From NCBI GenBank assembly GCA_031553805.1, contig JAVBLC010000012.1, positions 1 through 64,000 of the forward strand: 64,000 nucleotides of DNA. The letters run 5' to 3'. Origin of the DNA: JAITVB01 sp031553805 (lineage in GTDB: Bacteria; Bacteroidota; Bacteroidia; Bacteroidales; Rikenellaceae). The notes under the pieces are model-generated. The model had not been told where the DNA came from, searched no databases, and worked only from the letters and a program-made list of their open reading frames with translations. Shown here piece by piece: positions 25,762 through 34,470 of this stretch (its first letter is position 1; each line of letters begins with the position of its first letter). The position numbers and the translations under genes are program-made.

Positions 25762-27171
25762 ATGTTACCCGCTTCTCCGAACAGCTATAACGACGTGTGG
25801 CAAAACTGCCTGATCCGTATCAAGGAACAGACCTCGGAAGAGGTGTTCGTGAAATGGTTCAAGCCGATCGTGCCGCTCGACTTCGACGGGACGACGCTTC
25901 GCCTGCGCGTACCGAACGAAAGTTACGTCAACCACATCGAGAAGCACTTCATTCCGTTCCTGCGCCCGATCATCCACCAGCTCTTCGGGCCGAAAACCCG
26001 ATTGCGCTACGCCATTCCGCGCGTAGAGGCGCAAAACACTGCCCCCGAGGCCGATGGCGCTCCGGTCAACGCTTATGCCAACCGGACCGATGCCACAAAT
26101 ATAAAAAATCCGTTCATCATTCCGGGCATCCGCAAGATCATTATCGATCCGCAGCTGAACCCGAACTACTGTTTCGACACATTCATCGAAGGTGATTGCA
26201 ACAAACTGACCCGTTCGGCCGGCCTGGCCGTTGCGCTCAATCCAGGGAAAACGCCTTTCAACCCGCTGTTTATCCATGGCGACTCGGGCCTTGGGAAAAC
26301 CCACCTGGCCCAGGCCATCGGGATGGAGGTCAAGCAACGCCATCCCGACCTGAAAGTGCTTTACGTGAGCACGAGCAAGTTTCAGGCACAGTTCCAGAAT
26401 GCCGCCACGAAGGGCGAACTGAACGATTTCATCCATTTCTACCAGATGATCGACGTGCTGATCGTCGACGACATCCAGGAGTTAGCCGGCAAGGAAAAGA
26501 CACAGAACACCTTCTTTAATATATTCAACCATCTGCACCTTTCCTTTAAACAGCTCATTATTACCTCGGACAAACCGCCGGTAGAGCTGAAGGAGATGGA
26601 GCAGCGATTGATCACCCGGTTCAAGTGGGGATTGACCACGGAGCTGACAGTGCCCGATTACGCGACTAAAGTAAAGATCATCCGGAGCAAATCGCTCCGC
26701 ATGGGGGCCGAGTTGAGCGACGAGGTGATCCACTTCCTGGCCGAACATATCACGGCCAACGTACGCGAGATCGAGGGCGCGCTGTCGTCGCTGGTGGCCA
26801 ACGCGTCGTTCCTGAACCGCAAGATCACGGTGGCCCTGGCCAAAGAAATCCTCAAGGTCTATGTGAAATACAGCCGCAAGGAGATTACGATCGAAAATAT
26901 TTGCGATTGCGTCTGCACCCATTTTAACCTGTCGGCCGAAAAGTTCAACTCGAAAAAGCGTACGCGCGAGATCGCCCAGGCCCGCCAGGTGGCGATGTAC
27001 CTGAGCAAGAACCACACGAAAGCGTCGCTCACGGCCATCGGCACGGCCATCGGCGGGAAGAACCACGCCACGGTGCTCCACGCCTGCAAAGCGATCAGCA
27101 ACCTGATGGAGACCGACAAGGACTTCCGGAGTCAGATCGACGAAATCGAGAAAAAAATCTTATTGCGGTAA
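25762..27171 (+). CDS. dnaA: Chromosomal replication initiator DnaA
   Basis: A 469-residue DnaA with the standard four domains. Domain I is at about 1-85 (WQNCLIRIKEQTSEEVFVKWFKPI), followed by a linker at about 86-130. The AAA+ domain has Walker A GDSGLGKTH near 174 and Walker B VLIVDDIQ near 237. Domain IV is a DNA-binding helix-turn-helix with the signature AIGTAIGGKNHATVLHACK near 430. It opens the origin. It stands alone, without dnaN, as is usual in Bacteroidales. A terminator follows. Confidence 0.97.
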   Translation: MLPASPNSYNDVWQNCLIRIKEQTSEEVFVKWFKPIVPLDFDGTTLRLRVPNESYVNHIEKHFIPFLRPIIHQLFGPKTRLRYAIPRVEAQNTAPEADGAPVNAYANRTDATNIKNPFIIPGIRKIIIDPQLNPNYCFDTFIEGDCNKLTRSAGLAVALNPGKTPFNPLFIHGDSGLGKTHLAQAIGMEVKQRHPDLKVLYVSTSKFQAQFQNAATKGELNDFIHFYQMIDVLIVDDIQELAGKEKTQNTFFNIFNHLHLSFKQLIITSDKPPVELKEMEQRLITRFKWGLTTELTVPDYATKVKIIRSKSLRMGAELSDEVIHFLAEHITANVREIEGALSSLVANASFLNRKITVALAKEILKVYVKYSRKEITIENICDCVCTHFNLSAEKFNSKKRTREIAQARQVAMYLSKNHTKASLTAIGTAIGGKNHATVLHACKAISNLMETDKDFRSQIDEIEKKILLR

Positions 27172-27220
27172 GCACAGACAAGTAACGCTACGATGCATAT
27201 AAAACAAGGGCTGTATCGCC

Positions 27221-27262
27221 CGACGAAAAATCCGTTCCGGAATGCCGGGACGGATTTTTTAT
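27221..27262 (+). terminator. Terminator of dnaA
   Basis: AAAAATCCGTTCCGG pairs with CCGGGACGGATTTTTT around AATG, with a T run. The top of the stem (TTCCGGAATGCCGGGA) resembles the GTGC-hairpin repeat family. Confidence 0.8.
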
Positions 27263-27358
27263 TCTCTCCGAAAAGTTTAGCACAGATATTGTTAAAGGTA
27301 AGGACAGATAAAAACTATCACAAAATTTATAGGTTTAACCATTAAAAATCCTACCGTC

Positions 27359-27946
27359 ATGAAAAACATCAAAAACATCCTGGCAGTGACCGTTGCTGCT
27401 TTCGTCCTGTCGTCGTGCGCCACGGTGCAGGTAACCAGCGATTATGACCACACGAAGAATTTTTCGACGATGAAGACTTTCGCACTGCACCAAAACACGG
27501 TCGAGAGCGCAACGATCAGCTCGCTGAACAAAGAGCGCATCGTCAACGCCGTGCGCAGCCAGCTCGTGGCCAAGGGGTATACGGAATCAACTTCGAATCC
27601 CGACTTCTACGTCAACATCAACGGCGTGGTGAAAGATCAGGCTTCGGTGAGCGCCAACACCGATTTCTACGGTTACGGCGGCATGTATCGTCCCTACGGT
27701 TACTGGGGCGGTGGTCCGGGAATGGTTTCGGCCAACACCCAGTTCAATGTCGACCACTACCAAAACGGTTCGCTGATCATCGACATGGTCGATGCCAAAA
27801 CGCAGAAACTGTTCTGGGAAGGCACCGGCAACAAGGATATCGACAGCCAGGTGAGCAACCCCGACCAGGCGATCGGCGACGCGGTAGCCAAGATCATGGC
27901 TTCGTTCCCGAATGCCGGGATGGCGGCTCCTGTTACCAAAAAATAG
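27359..27946 (+). CDS. DUF4136 lipoprotein
   Basis: A 195-residue outer-membrane-type lipoprotein with lipobox VLSSCA (Cys at residue 20). The mature part is a DUF4136 domain, opening with TVQVTSDYDHTKNFSTMKTFALH and containing a Gly/Tyr-rich loop (FYGYGGMYRPYGYWGGGPG). It ends with the family block DGTLIIDMVDAKTQKLFWEG-like sequence near 150. Function unknown. It is monocistronic with a strong terminator. The last codons contain CCCGAATGCCGGGA, probably a chance likeness to the dispersed hairpins. Confidence 0.9.
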   Translation: MKNIKNILAVTVAAFVLSSCATVQVTSDYDHTKNFSTMKTFALHQNTVESATISSLNKERIVNAVRSQLVAKGYTESTSNPDFYVNINGVVKDQASVSANTDFYGYGGMYRPYGYWGGGPGMVSANTQFNVDHYQNGSLIIDMVDAKTQKLFWEGTGNKDIDSQVSNPDQAIGDAVAKIMASFPNAGMAAPVTKK

Positions 27947-27964
27947 TTTCGGAACTTGCAAAAC

Positions 27965-27999
27965 AGAGGGCGGCCTTTTCAGGCCGCCCTTTGCTTTTA
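27965..27999 (+). terminator. Terminator of the DUF4136 gene
   Basis: AGGGCGGCC and GGCCGCCCT form a perfect stem with loop TTTTCA, followed by TTGCTTTT. Confidence 0.9.
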
Positions 28000-28121
28000 G
28001 CGCGACCCGACGCCTCTCAACACTACCCTGGACCGGGTTCTCGCCGGCGACGGGCTTTTACATCCTTACAAAAGCAGAATGGCGCACTTTTAGCCGGCCA
28101 GAAAAAAACCTCGATCTTTTT

Positions 28122-28151
28122 GCCACTTTTTTTATCACGTAAAAAGTCGGC
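28122..28151. repeat. CCACTTTTT hairpin repeat
   Basis: GCCACTTTTTTTATCACG and TAAAAAGTCGGC form a hairpin with ATCACG loop. A close relative, with an intact stem and a similar left flank (GATnTTTTTGCC), is at 62373-62401. It lies ahead of the bcp promoter. The part of the gap from 28000 to 28120 has no gene. Confidence 0.6.
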
Positions 28152-28177
28152 CCGAATAAATTTTCAGCAGAAATGTT

Positions 28178-28209
28178 GTTGCCCAAACAACATTTTTCAA
28201 TTACCTTTA
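28178..28209 (+). promoter_or_regulatory. Promoter of the bcp-recA unit
   Basis: GTTG (28178-28181), 20 bp spacer, TACCTTTA (28202-28209). It is one base off the -7 consensus and has near-ideal spacing. It lies 23 bp before the bcp start codon. Confidence 0.5.
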
Positions 28210-28232
28210 CCAACAATTCGATAAAACGAAAT

Positions 28233-28688
28233 ATGTTGAAAATTAACGATACAGCCCCCGGCTTCACAAGTACCGACCAGGACGGCAACCCGCTCAGCCT
28301 GATCGACTTCCGGGGACAGAAACTGATCCTCTATTTTTATCCCAAAGACAACACCCCCGGCTGTACGGCCGAAGCGTGCAGCCTCCGCGACGGATACAGC
28401 GAACTCCGCCGGATGGGTTTTTCGGTTGTGGGCGTCAGCCCTGATTCGGAAAAATCACACACAGGCTTTCGGGAGAAACACCACCTCCCCTACCCACTGA
28501 TCGCCGACACTGACCGGTCGATCGCCACGGCCTACGGCGTGTGGGGTGAGAAACGGTTTATGGGGCGCACCTACATGGGCATCCTGCGCACGACGTTCGT
28601 CATCGACGAAAACGGCAAGATCGAAAAGATCTTCGACAAGGTCCGCACAAAAGACCATTTTCAACAGATAGCCGATTCATACAGCTAA
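28233..28688 (+). CDS. bcp: Thioredoxin-dependent peroxiredoxin (BCP/PrxQ)
   Basis: A 151-residue thiol peroxidase reducing hydrogen and alkyl peroxides. The start at 28233 is preferred because it lies just downstream of the promoter and gives the family N-terminus (LKINDTAPGFTSTDQDG). The peroxidatic Cys is in YPKDNTPGCTAEACSLRD (near residue 46), with the resolving-type Cys five residues on, as in the alpha-2-linked PrxQ class. recA starts 16 bp after its stop, so both are probably on one mRNA linking oxidant defence to DNA repair. Confidence 0.94.
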   Translation: MLKINDTAPGFTSTDQDGNPLSLIDFRGQKLILYFYPKDNTPGCTAEACSLRDGYSELRRMGFSVVGVSPDSEKSHTGFREKHHLPYPLIADTDRSIATAYGVWGEKRFMGRTYMGILRTTFVIDENGKIEKIFDKVRTKDHFQQIADSYS

Positions 28689-28704
28689 TTCAAAACCAAA
28701 CGAT

Positions 28705-29724
28705 ATGGCAGAAACCAAGAAACCGGACGTCAACCCGGACAAACTGAAAGTACTCAACGCCGTGATGGAGAAGATCGAAAAAGATTTCGGCAAAGGTTCC
28801 ATCATGCGCATGAACAGCAAAGAGATCGAAAACGTGCCGGTGATCCCCTCGGGATCGATCACCCTGGACGCCGCCCTCGGCGTAGGCGGTTACCCGCGCG
28901 GCCGTGTGATCGAAATTTACGGACCGGAATCGTCGGGGAAAACCACCCTGGCGATTCATGCCATTGCCGAAGCCCAAAAGCTGGGCGGCATTGCAGCTTT
29001 CATCGATGCCGAACACGCGTTCGACAGTTCATATGCCCAGAAGCTGGGCGTCGATGTCGACAACCTGCTTATCTCGCAGCCCGACCACGGCGAACAGGCC
29101 CTCGAAATTGCCGACCACCTGATCCGTTCGAGCGCGATCGACATCGTGGTGATCGACTCCGTCGCCGCCCTGACGCCCAAGGCCGAAATAGAAGGCGAAA
29201 TGGGCGAGTCGAAGATGGGGCTCCAGGCTCGCCTGATGTCGCAGGCGCTGCGCAAACTCACAGGCAGCATCAGCAAGACGGGTACCGTGTGCGTCTTCAT
29301 CAACCAGTTGCGCGACAAGATCGGCGTAGTTTACGGCAACCCGGAAACCACCACCGGCGGTAATGCACTGAAATTTTACGCCAGCATCCGCATCGACATC
29401 CGCAAGACGGCCAGCATCAAGGACGGTGAAGAACAACTCGGTTCGCGCGTCAAGGTGAAAGTCGTAAAGAACAAGGTGGCTCCGCCTTTCCGCCGGGCGG
29501 AATTCGACATTATGTTCGGCGAAGGAATTTCGAAGATCGGCGAGATCATCGACCTGGGCGTCGAATACGGGATCGTCAAGAAGAGCGGTTCGTGGTTTGC
29601 TTACGGCGACCGCAAACTTGGTCAGGGCCGCGACGCGGTAAAGCAACTGCTTTCAACCGACGTTGAGCTGTATAACGAACTTGAGGCGAAAGTTCGCGAG
29701 GCCTTTAAGAAGCCTGTCGAATAA
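28705..29724 (+). CDS. recA: Recombinase RecA
   Basis: A 339-residue RecA that forms filaments on single-stranded DNA, drives strand exchange and triggers SOS self-cleavage. Walker A GPESSGKT is at 73-80, Walker B-like VVIDSVAAL near 148. The DNA-binding loop L2 contains FINQLRDKIGVVYGNPETTTGG near 200. The C-terminus is shorter and less acidic than in E. coli. It follows bcp by 16 bp and ends in a strong terminator. No LexA-type operator was recognised. Confidence 0.97.
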   Translation: MAETKKPDVNPDKLKVLNAVMEKIEKDFGKGSIMRMNSKEIENVPVIPSGSITLDAALGVGGYPRGRVIEIYGPESSGKTTLAIHAIAEAQKLGGIAAFIDAEHAFDSSYAQKLGVDVDNLLISQPDHGEQALEIADHLIRSSAIDIVVIDSVAALTPKAEIEGEMGESKMGLQARLMSQALRKLTGSISKTGTVCVFINQLRDKIGVVYGNPETTTGGNALKFYASIRIDIRKTASIKDGEEQLGSRVKVKVVKNKVAPPFRRAEFDIMFGEGISKIGEIIDLGVEYGIVKKSGSWFAYGDRKLGQGRDAVKQLLSTDVELYNELEAKVREAFKKPVE

Positions 29725-29743
29725 ACTGTGTACAATTACCTAA

Positions 29744-29785
29744 GGGAGGCGGGTGCAAAAATGCACCCGCCTCTTTTTGCTTTTA
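29744..29785 (+). terminator. Terminator of recA
   Basis: GGAGGCGGGTGCA and TGCACCCGCCTC form an 11-12-bp stem with an AAAA loop, followed by TTTTTGCTTTT. Confidence 0.92.
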
Positions 29786-29826
29786 ATAAGATGCTTTACT
29801 GCACTTTCGTAAGGACACAAAAATGG

Positions 29827-29858
29827 TAAAAAAATCCCCCGGTACGGGGGACGCACCG
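29827..29858 (+). repeat. GTGC-type hairpin repeat copy upstream of ruvX
   Basis: GGTAAAAAAAT is followed by CCCCCGGTACGGGGG and ACGCACC. The stem is CCCCC/GGGGG, a compensated variant of the family. It lies just upstream of the ruvX -7 box, where a -33 box would be expected. Confidence 0.75.
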
Positions 29859-29869
29859 TTGTTTTTTTA

Positions 29870-29877
29870 TACCTTTG
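29870..29877 (+). promoter_or_regulatory. -7 box abutting the ruvX start
   Basis: TACCTTTG fits TAnnTTTG and ends only 4 bp before the GTG start of ruvX at 29882. If used, the mRNA would be leaderless or nearly so. Confidence 0.5.
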
Positions 29878-29881
29878 TGGT

Positions 29882-30325
29882 GTGGGACGCATTTTGGCAT
29901 TGGACTATGGACGCAAACGTACGGGGGTGGCGGTGACCGATCCCCTGCAACTGATTGCGAACGGGCTGGAAACCGTCGAAACCCATCGTCTGGACGCATT
30001 TTTAGCCGATTATCTGAACAAAGAAACAGTCGATACGATTGTCGTCGGGCTGCCCCGCCAGATGGACAACAGCCCGTCGGAATCGTTCACCTACATCAAA
30101 CCGTTTGTCGAAAAACTGCAAAAAAAGTACCCCGGCATCAAAATAGAGTGGGTCGACGAACGTTTTACTTCCAAGATCGCACAACGGGCCATTATCGACG
30201 GCGGCGTCAAAAAAAGCGACCGCCGCGACAAAGGACTCGTCGACCGGGTGAGCGCAACGATCATCCTGCAATCGTACCTCGAAACCCGCGACATCATGCA
30301 ACACAGAACAAACGAAACGCTATGA
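29882..30325 (+). CDS. ruvX: Putative pre-16S rRNA nuclease / Holliday junction resolvase RuvX (YqgF)
   Basis: A 147-residue RNase H-fold protein. The first strand is ILALDYGRKRTGVAVTD with the metal-binding Asp near residue 8. VGLPRQMDNSPS (near 53) and WVDERFTSKIAQ (near 96) are family motifs. The last acidic residue is in DRVSATIILQSYLE. The family processes the 5' end of 16S rRNA or resolves DNA junctions. The start is GTG; no other in-frame start keeps the catalytic strand. Its stop overlaps the def start (ATGA), giving translational coupling. Confidence 0.92.
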   Translation: MGRILALDYGRKRTGVAVTDPLQLIANGLETVETHRLDAFLADYLNKETVDTIVVGLPRQMDNSPSESFTYIKPFVEKLQKKYPGIKIEWVDERFTSKIAQRAIIDGGVKKSDRRDKGLVDRVSATIILQSYLETRDIMQHRTNETL

Positions 30326-30879
30326 TATACCCCATTTACTTATACGGTTCGGCCATCCTGCGCCAACCGAGCGAAAACGTCGCTCTGGACGAACCGGGGC
30401 TGAAACAGTTCGTGGCCGACCTCTACGAAACGATGTATGCCGCCGACGGCGTGGGCCTCGCCGCCCCGCAGGTGGGCAAATCGCTGCGACTGTTCGTGGT
30501 CGACGCCTCGTCGTTCGCCGAGGGCGAAGAGATGCACCTCGACGGTTTTAAGAAAGTATTTATCAACCCCGACATTTACGAACGCACGGGCGAGGATGTG
30601 CTTTTCAACGAAGGTTGCCTGAGCCTGCCGGGCATCCACGAAGACGTGCTGCGCCCGTCAAATATCCGCATCCGCTACTTTGACGAAAACGGCGTGGAGC
30701 ACGACGAAGCCTATGACGGCACCGCCGCCCGCATCATCCAACACGAGTACGACCACGTCGAAGCGAAGCTTTTTGTGGATCATCTCTCGCCGCTGCGAAA
30801 AACGCTGCTCAAATCGAAACTGATATCGCTATCGAAAGGCAACCACAAGGCCCACTACCGGTGTAAACTGGTCAAATAA
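30322..30879 (+). CDS. def: Peptide deformylase
   Basis: A 185-residue metalloenzyme removing the formyl group from nascent proteins. All three motifs are present: GVGLAAPQVG (near 48), EGCLSLPG (near 100, metal Cys) and QHEYDHVEAKLFVDHLS (near 145, HExxH variant HEYDH). The length is usual. The start overlaps the ruvX stop by 4 bp, and yqgE follows after 12 bp, so ruvX-def-yqgE form an operon. Confidence 0.97.
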   Translation: MIYPIYLYGSAILRQPSENVALDEPGLKQFVADLYETMYAADGVGLAAPQVGKSLRLFVVDASSFAEGEEMHLDGFKKVFINPDIYERTGEDVLFNEGCLSLPGIHEDVLRPSNIRIRYFDENGVEHDEAYDGTAARIIQHEYDHVEAKLFVDHLSPLRKTLLKSKLISLSKGNHKAHYRCKLVK

Positions 30880-30891
30880 ACCCGCTACGAC

Positions 30892-31455
30892 ATGGGAAAC
30901 GATCCGATCTCGTTACTGAAAAACGGATGCTTGCTGGTCAGTGAGCCTTACGGCGACGATCCCTATTTCCGGCGGGCGGTGGTGCTGATCACCGAATACC
31001 GCGAAGACGGCGCGGTGGGATTCATTCTCAATAAGTGCCTGGCAATGAACCTCTCGGACCTGGTCGAAAATTTCCCCGAAACCGAATATTCGCTTTGCCT
31101 CGGCGGGCCGGTGAGCCCATCGACGCTCCACTACGTCCACACGTTGGGCGACGTGTTGCTGCCGGGAGCGGTCCACATCACCCGCGACCTTTATTGGGGC
31201 GGCGAATTTTCGAATCTGAAACAATTGATCTCAGCCGGTCTGGTGCCGCAAGAGAGCATAAAATTTTTCCTGGGCTACTCGGGATGGAGCCGGGGTCAGT
31301 TGCAGGACGAGATCGCCCGCGGCGGTTGGGGGGTGGTGCCCTATGACGGACGTGAGCTTTTTTCACCGTGCCGGACGCTCTGGTACGAAGTGGTCGAGGC
31401 CAGCGGCGATTACAGTCCCTGGGCACTGGTGCCCGAAGACCCGGAAGACAATTAG
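30892..31455 (+). CDS. yqgE: YqgE/AlgH family protein
   Basis: A 187-residue protein of the YqgE/AlgH (UPF0301) family, opening with LLKNGCLLVSEPYGDDPYFRRAVVLI and containing GFILNKCLA and FFLGYSGWSRGQLQDEI. AlgH is a regulator of alginate genes in Pseudomonas, but the general molecular role is unsettled. In many bacteria yqgE and yqgF (ruvX) are neighbours, as here. It is the last gene of the ruvX-def-yqgE unit. A hairpin repeat lies directly after its stop. Confidence 0.92.
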   Translation: MGNDPISLLKNGCLLVSEPYGDDPYFRRAVVLITEYREDGAVGFILNKCLAMNLSDLVENFPETEYSLCLGGPVSPSTLHYVHTLGDVLLPGAVHITRDLYWGGEFSNLKQLISAGLVPQESIKFFLGYSGWSRGQLQDEIARGGWGVVPYDGRELFSPCRTLWYEVVEASGDYSPWALVPEDPEDN

Positions 31456-31493
31456 GTGGCGCCTCCCGGCACACGAAGATATTGACTTTATTA
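31454..31493 (-). repeat. GTGC-hairpin repeat copy after yqgE
   Basis: The minus strand reads ATAAAGTCAATAT, then CTTCGTGTGCCGGGAGGCGCC. It begins at the yqgE stop codon and lies between two plus-strand genes, so here it is antisense to the flanking genes. Confidence 0.75.
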
Positions 31494-31509
31494 TGAAAAT
31501 ACACGAAAA

Positions 31510-32097
31510 ATGATCCTGCAAATCGACGATAAAATCATTAGTGCCGAAATCCTGACCGAGCATTTTTGCTGTGATCTAGCGGCGTGCCAAGGCAGGTGCT
31601 GTGTCGAGGGCAATTCAGGCGCACCGCTCGAACGAGAAGAGATCGCCGAGCTCGAAACGGAGTTCGAAGCCTATCGCCCCTACCTCACCCCCGAAGGCCT
31701 GCGGGCCATCGAAGAACAGGGCACGGCGGTGATCGACATCGACGGCGACCTGACCACCCCGCTGGTCGATGACGCCGAATGTGCATACGCGATTTGCGAA
31801 AACGGAATCACCCTCTGCGCCATCGAAAAAGCATTTTTAGCCGGGGAAACCGAATTCCGAAAACCGATATCGTGCCACCTCTACCCGATCCGCGTGGCAC
31901 GGTTCAGCGACGGCTCCTACGGTCTGAACTACCACCGCTGGGACGTCTGCCGCCCCGCCGTCATAAAAGGTGTCGAAGTGGGCATCCCGATCTACAAAAT
32001 GCTCCGCGAGCCGCTGATCCGAAAATTCGGCGAAGAATTCTTTAATGCACTGAAAGAGAGCGAATTAGCATTAAAAAATGAAAATTTAAATTGCTAA
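31510..32097 (+). CDS. DUF3109 cysteine-rich protein
   Basis: A 195-residue cytoplasmic protein of the DUF3109 family, common in Bacteroidetes. Cysteines cluster as CCDLAACQGRCC (near residues 20-31), CAYAICENGITLC (near 95-107), SCHLYP (near 122) and VCRPAV (near 148). The pattern resembles the YkgJ-type zinc or iron-sulfur binding proteins. Function unknown. It follows yqgE by 54 bp with a hairpin repeat between. The promoter of the next gene lies over its 3' end. Confidence 0.88.
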   Translation: MILQIDDKIISAEILTEHFCCDLAACQGRCCVEGNSGAPLEREEIAELETEFEAYRPYLTPEGLRAIEEQGTAVIDIDGDLTTPLVDDAECAYAICENGITLCAIEKAFLAGETEFRKPISCHLYPIRVARFSDGSYGLNYHRWDVCRPAVIKGVEVGIPIYKMLREPLIRKFGEEFFNALKESELALKNENLNC

Positions 32098-32120
32098 AAC
32101 CGAAAAAAGTGCTAATTTTG
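32090..32120 (+). promoter_or_regulatory. Promoter of the M23 peptidase gene
   Basis: ATTG (32090-32093), exactly 19 bp, then TAATTTTG (32113-32120), a full TAnnTTTG. It overlaps the stop codon region of the DUF3109 gene and lies 33 bp before the start at 32154. Confidence 0.7.
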
Positions 32121-32153
32121 TAAAAATCTCAACCGCAAAAAACCAGCAAAACC

Positions 32154-33242
32154 ATGAATCTGAAAGGAGCAATCATTGTTTTGGCCTGTTGTTGTTGCGT
32201 AGCGACGGCAAATGCCCAAAAGAAAAAAAGCACTTACATTCCACCCAAGATCGAAGACCTGCCGCGACTCCCCATCGACACCGTCGATACGGCCGATCCC
32301 GAAACCAAACTCATCCTGTATAGCAATAACACGTGGTCATACTATCGCCCGGCAATGGTGCGCTACGACCAGTTGCCAATCTATGCCGAACATTGGGACA
32401 CAACCCAGATCTTTTCGTATAAATCGGTTCCCCTGACCGACCTGCCCGACCAGGTGACGCTCAACCTACTGAACGGCAACAGCGCATACCACTTCCCGAT
32501 CAAAGGGCTCGTGCGTTCGAAATACGGCATCCGCGGACGCCGCAACCACAACGGGGTCGACATCCCGCTCCGCACCGGCGATCCGATTTACGCCACTTTC
32601 GACGGTAAGGTGCGTTACGCCAAGTACAACCTCGGGGGCTATGGCAACCTGGTGATCATCCGCCACCAGAACGGCCTCGAAACGTGGTACGCCCACCTCG
32701 CACTGCCCAACGTCAAGGAGAACGATTACGTCAAAGCCGGCCAGATCATCGGCTACGGCGGCAGCACCGGGCGCAGTACAGGGCCCCACCTCCACTACGA
32801 AATCCGCTATTGCGACCAGACTTTCGACCCCGAATTCCTGGTCGACTTCAACAACGGCAGCCAGTTGAAAACCGATAATTTCCTGCTGGCTAAAGGCTAT
32901 TTCAATATCCACTCGCGCGCATCTGAAATCCTTGAAGAGGACGATGACGACGATCCGATGCTGACGATAGATCCTGATATTCGCCTGTTGGCCGAGATGG
33001 GTGACTCGACTGCCAGGAGCACCGTAGCCGCGGCCCTCGTAGCCCAACAAGAGGCAAAGGTCCAGGCGGCCAAGGAAGCTGCCGCACGCGCCAACGCAGC
33101 CCAATACTACACGATCCGTAGCGGCGACACACTGGGTAAGATCGCCGGGCGATACCATGTGTCGATCGACCAGATCTGCCGCCTGAACGGGATCAACCGC
33201 AACACGATCCTTTCGATCGGCCGCAGATTACGTGTTAAGTAA
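32154..33242 (+). CDS. Secreted M23 endopeptidase with LysM domain
   Basis: A 362-residue exported peptidoglycan peptidase. Signal peptide 1-22. The M23 (lysostaphin-type) domain is near 125-245 with zinc ligands in NHNGVDIPLRTGDPI and GRSTGPHLHYEI. An Ala-rich linker (about 285-315) follows, then a C-terminal LysM domain (YYTIRSGDTLGKIAGRYHVS). It should cut peptide cross-links in the wall. The N-terminal 100 residues are specific to Bacteroidetes. The alcohol dehydrogenase gene follows by 24 bp. Confidence 0.94.
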   Translation: MNLKGAIIVLACCCCVATANAQKKKSTYIPPKIEDLPRLPIDTVDTADPETKLILYSNNTWSYYRPAMVRYDQLPIYAEHWDTTQIFSYKSVPLTDLPDQVTLNLLNGNSAYHFPIKGLVRSKYGIRGRRNHNGVDIPLRTGDPIYATFDGKVRYAKYNLGGYGNLVIIRHQNGLETWYAHLALPNVKENDYVKAGQIIGYGGSTGRSTGPHLHYEIRYCDQTFDPEFLVDFNNGSQLKTDNFLLAKGYFNIHSRASEILEEDDDDDPMLTIDPDIRLLAEMGDSTARSTVAAALVAQQEAKVQAAKEAAARANAAQYYTIRSGDTLGKIAGRYHVSIDQICRLNGINRNTILSIGRRLRVK

Positions 33243-33266
33243 CCCCTTATTTCCGAACCAAATTCT

Positions 33267-34448
33267 ATGGAAAGATTCAGCTATTACATCCCGACCAGGA
33301 TCTACTTCGGCGCGGGATGCCTGGAGAAATTGGCCAAGGCGCAACTGCCCGGCCGCAAAGCATTGATCGTGACCACGGGCGGAAGCTCGGTCAAAAAATA
33401 CGGTTACCTCGACCGCGTGATCGGGCTGTTGAAAGCGAACAACGTCACTTCGGTCGTTTTTGACAAAGTGCTGCCCAACCCCGTGCTGAGCCACGTGATG
33501 GAGGCCGCGGCGCTGTGCAAAGCCGAAGGATGCGATTTCGTGGTCGGCCTCGGCGGCGGAAGCCCGATCGACTCGGCCAAGAGCATCGCCTTTATGGCGA
33601 CCAATCCCGGCAACTACTGGGACTACATCGGTTCGGGCACTGGCGCCGGCAAACCGATGGAGAACCCGCCGCTGCCGATCGTAGCGATCACCACGACCGC
33701 CGGTACAGGCACCGAAGCCGACCCGTGGACGGTAATCACTCACGACGAACGCAACGAAAAAATCGGTTTCGGCAACGAGCAGACCTTTCCGGTGCTGTCA
33801 TTCGTTGATCCCGAACTGATGGTGACCGTGCCCCCGGCATTGACCGCCTACCAGGGATTCGACGCGCTTTTCCACTCCACCGAGGGTTACATCGCGTCGA
33901 TCGCCAACCCGATGAGCGACATATACGCCCTGAAGAGCATCTCCCTGATCGGAAAGAGCCTGGCGAAGGCCGTGAAGAACGGGCAGGACATCGACGCACG
34001 CACCGACGTGGCGTTGGCCAACACCCTGTCGGGAATGGTCGAATCGACCTCGAGCTGCACTTCGGAACACTCGCTGGAGCATGCGCTGAGCGCGTTCTAC
34101 CCCGCCCTGCCCCACGGTGCCGGGCTGATCATGATCTCGTTGGCTTATTACACCCATTTTGCTGAAAAGGCCCCGGCGCGGATGATCGACATGGCACGGG
34201 CGTTGGGCTATAACGTCGACGCAATGCCCGAAGACAAGCGGCCTTATGCGTTTGTCGAAGCCCTTCGCGAACTCCAGGTTGCGTGTGGCGTAGATAACCT
34301 AAAGATGTCGGATTACGGGATCCAGGAATCGGAATTGCCGAAATTCGTGGAAAACGCCCGGACGACGATGGGCCACCTGTTCCGGTTCGATCCGGTCGCG
34401 ATGACCGACGAGGAAGCCCTCGCGATTTACCGCAAATCGTACAAATAG
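33267..34448 (+). CDS. Iron-containing alcohol dehydrogenase
   Basis: A 393-residue group III (iron-dependent) alcohol dehydrogenase of the butanol-dehydrogenase type. The N-terminus FSYYIPTRIYFGAG is typical. The nucleotide-binding loop GLGGGSPIDSAK is near 93. Metal ligands lie in FDALFHSTEGY (near 200) and CTSEHSLEHALSAFYPALPHGAGL (near 265-287). It reduces aldehydes to alcohols with NAD(P)H, regenerating cofactor in fermentation. It follows the M23 gene closely and ends in a terminator. Confidence 0.93.
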   Translation: MERFSYYIPTRIYFGAGCLEKLAKAQLPGRKALIVTTGGSSVKKYGYLDRVIGLLKANNVTSVVFDKVLPNPVLSHVMEAAALCKAEGCDFVVGLGGGSPIDSAKSIAFMATNPGNYWDYIGSGTGAGKPMENPPLPIVAITTTAGTGTEADPWTVITHDERNEKIGFGNEQTFPVLSFVDPELMVTVPPALTAYQGFDALFHSTEGYIASIANPMSDIYALKSISLIGKSLAKAVKNGQDIDARTDVALANTLSGMVESTSSCTSEHSLEHALSAFYPALPHGAGLIMISLAYYTHFAEKAPARMIDMARALGYNVDAMPEDKRPYAFVEALRELQVACGVDNLKMSDYGIQESELPKFVENARTTMGHLFRFDPVAMTDEEALAIYRKSYK

Positions 34449-34470
34449 TGAAGCGGTAAGAAATACGAAG

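Noticed and set aside
27900..27946. GTGC-type hairpin inside the last codons of the DUF4136 gene
   Set aside because: Only the CCCGAATGCCGGGA core fits; the CAAAGT-side flank is missing, so chance is more likely than an insertion.
29875..30879. A long open frame that would fuse extra N-terminal sequence to peptide deformylase
   Set aside because: The first part is the ruvX gene in another frame. Deformylase has a proper ATG at 30322 overlapping the ruvX stop.
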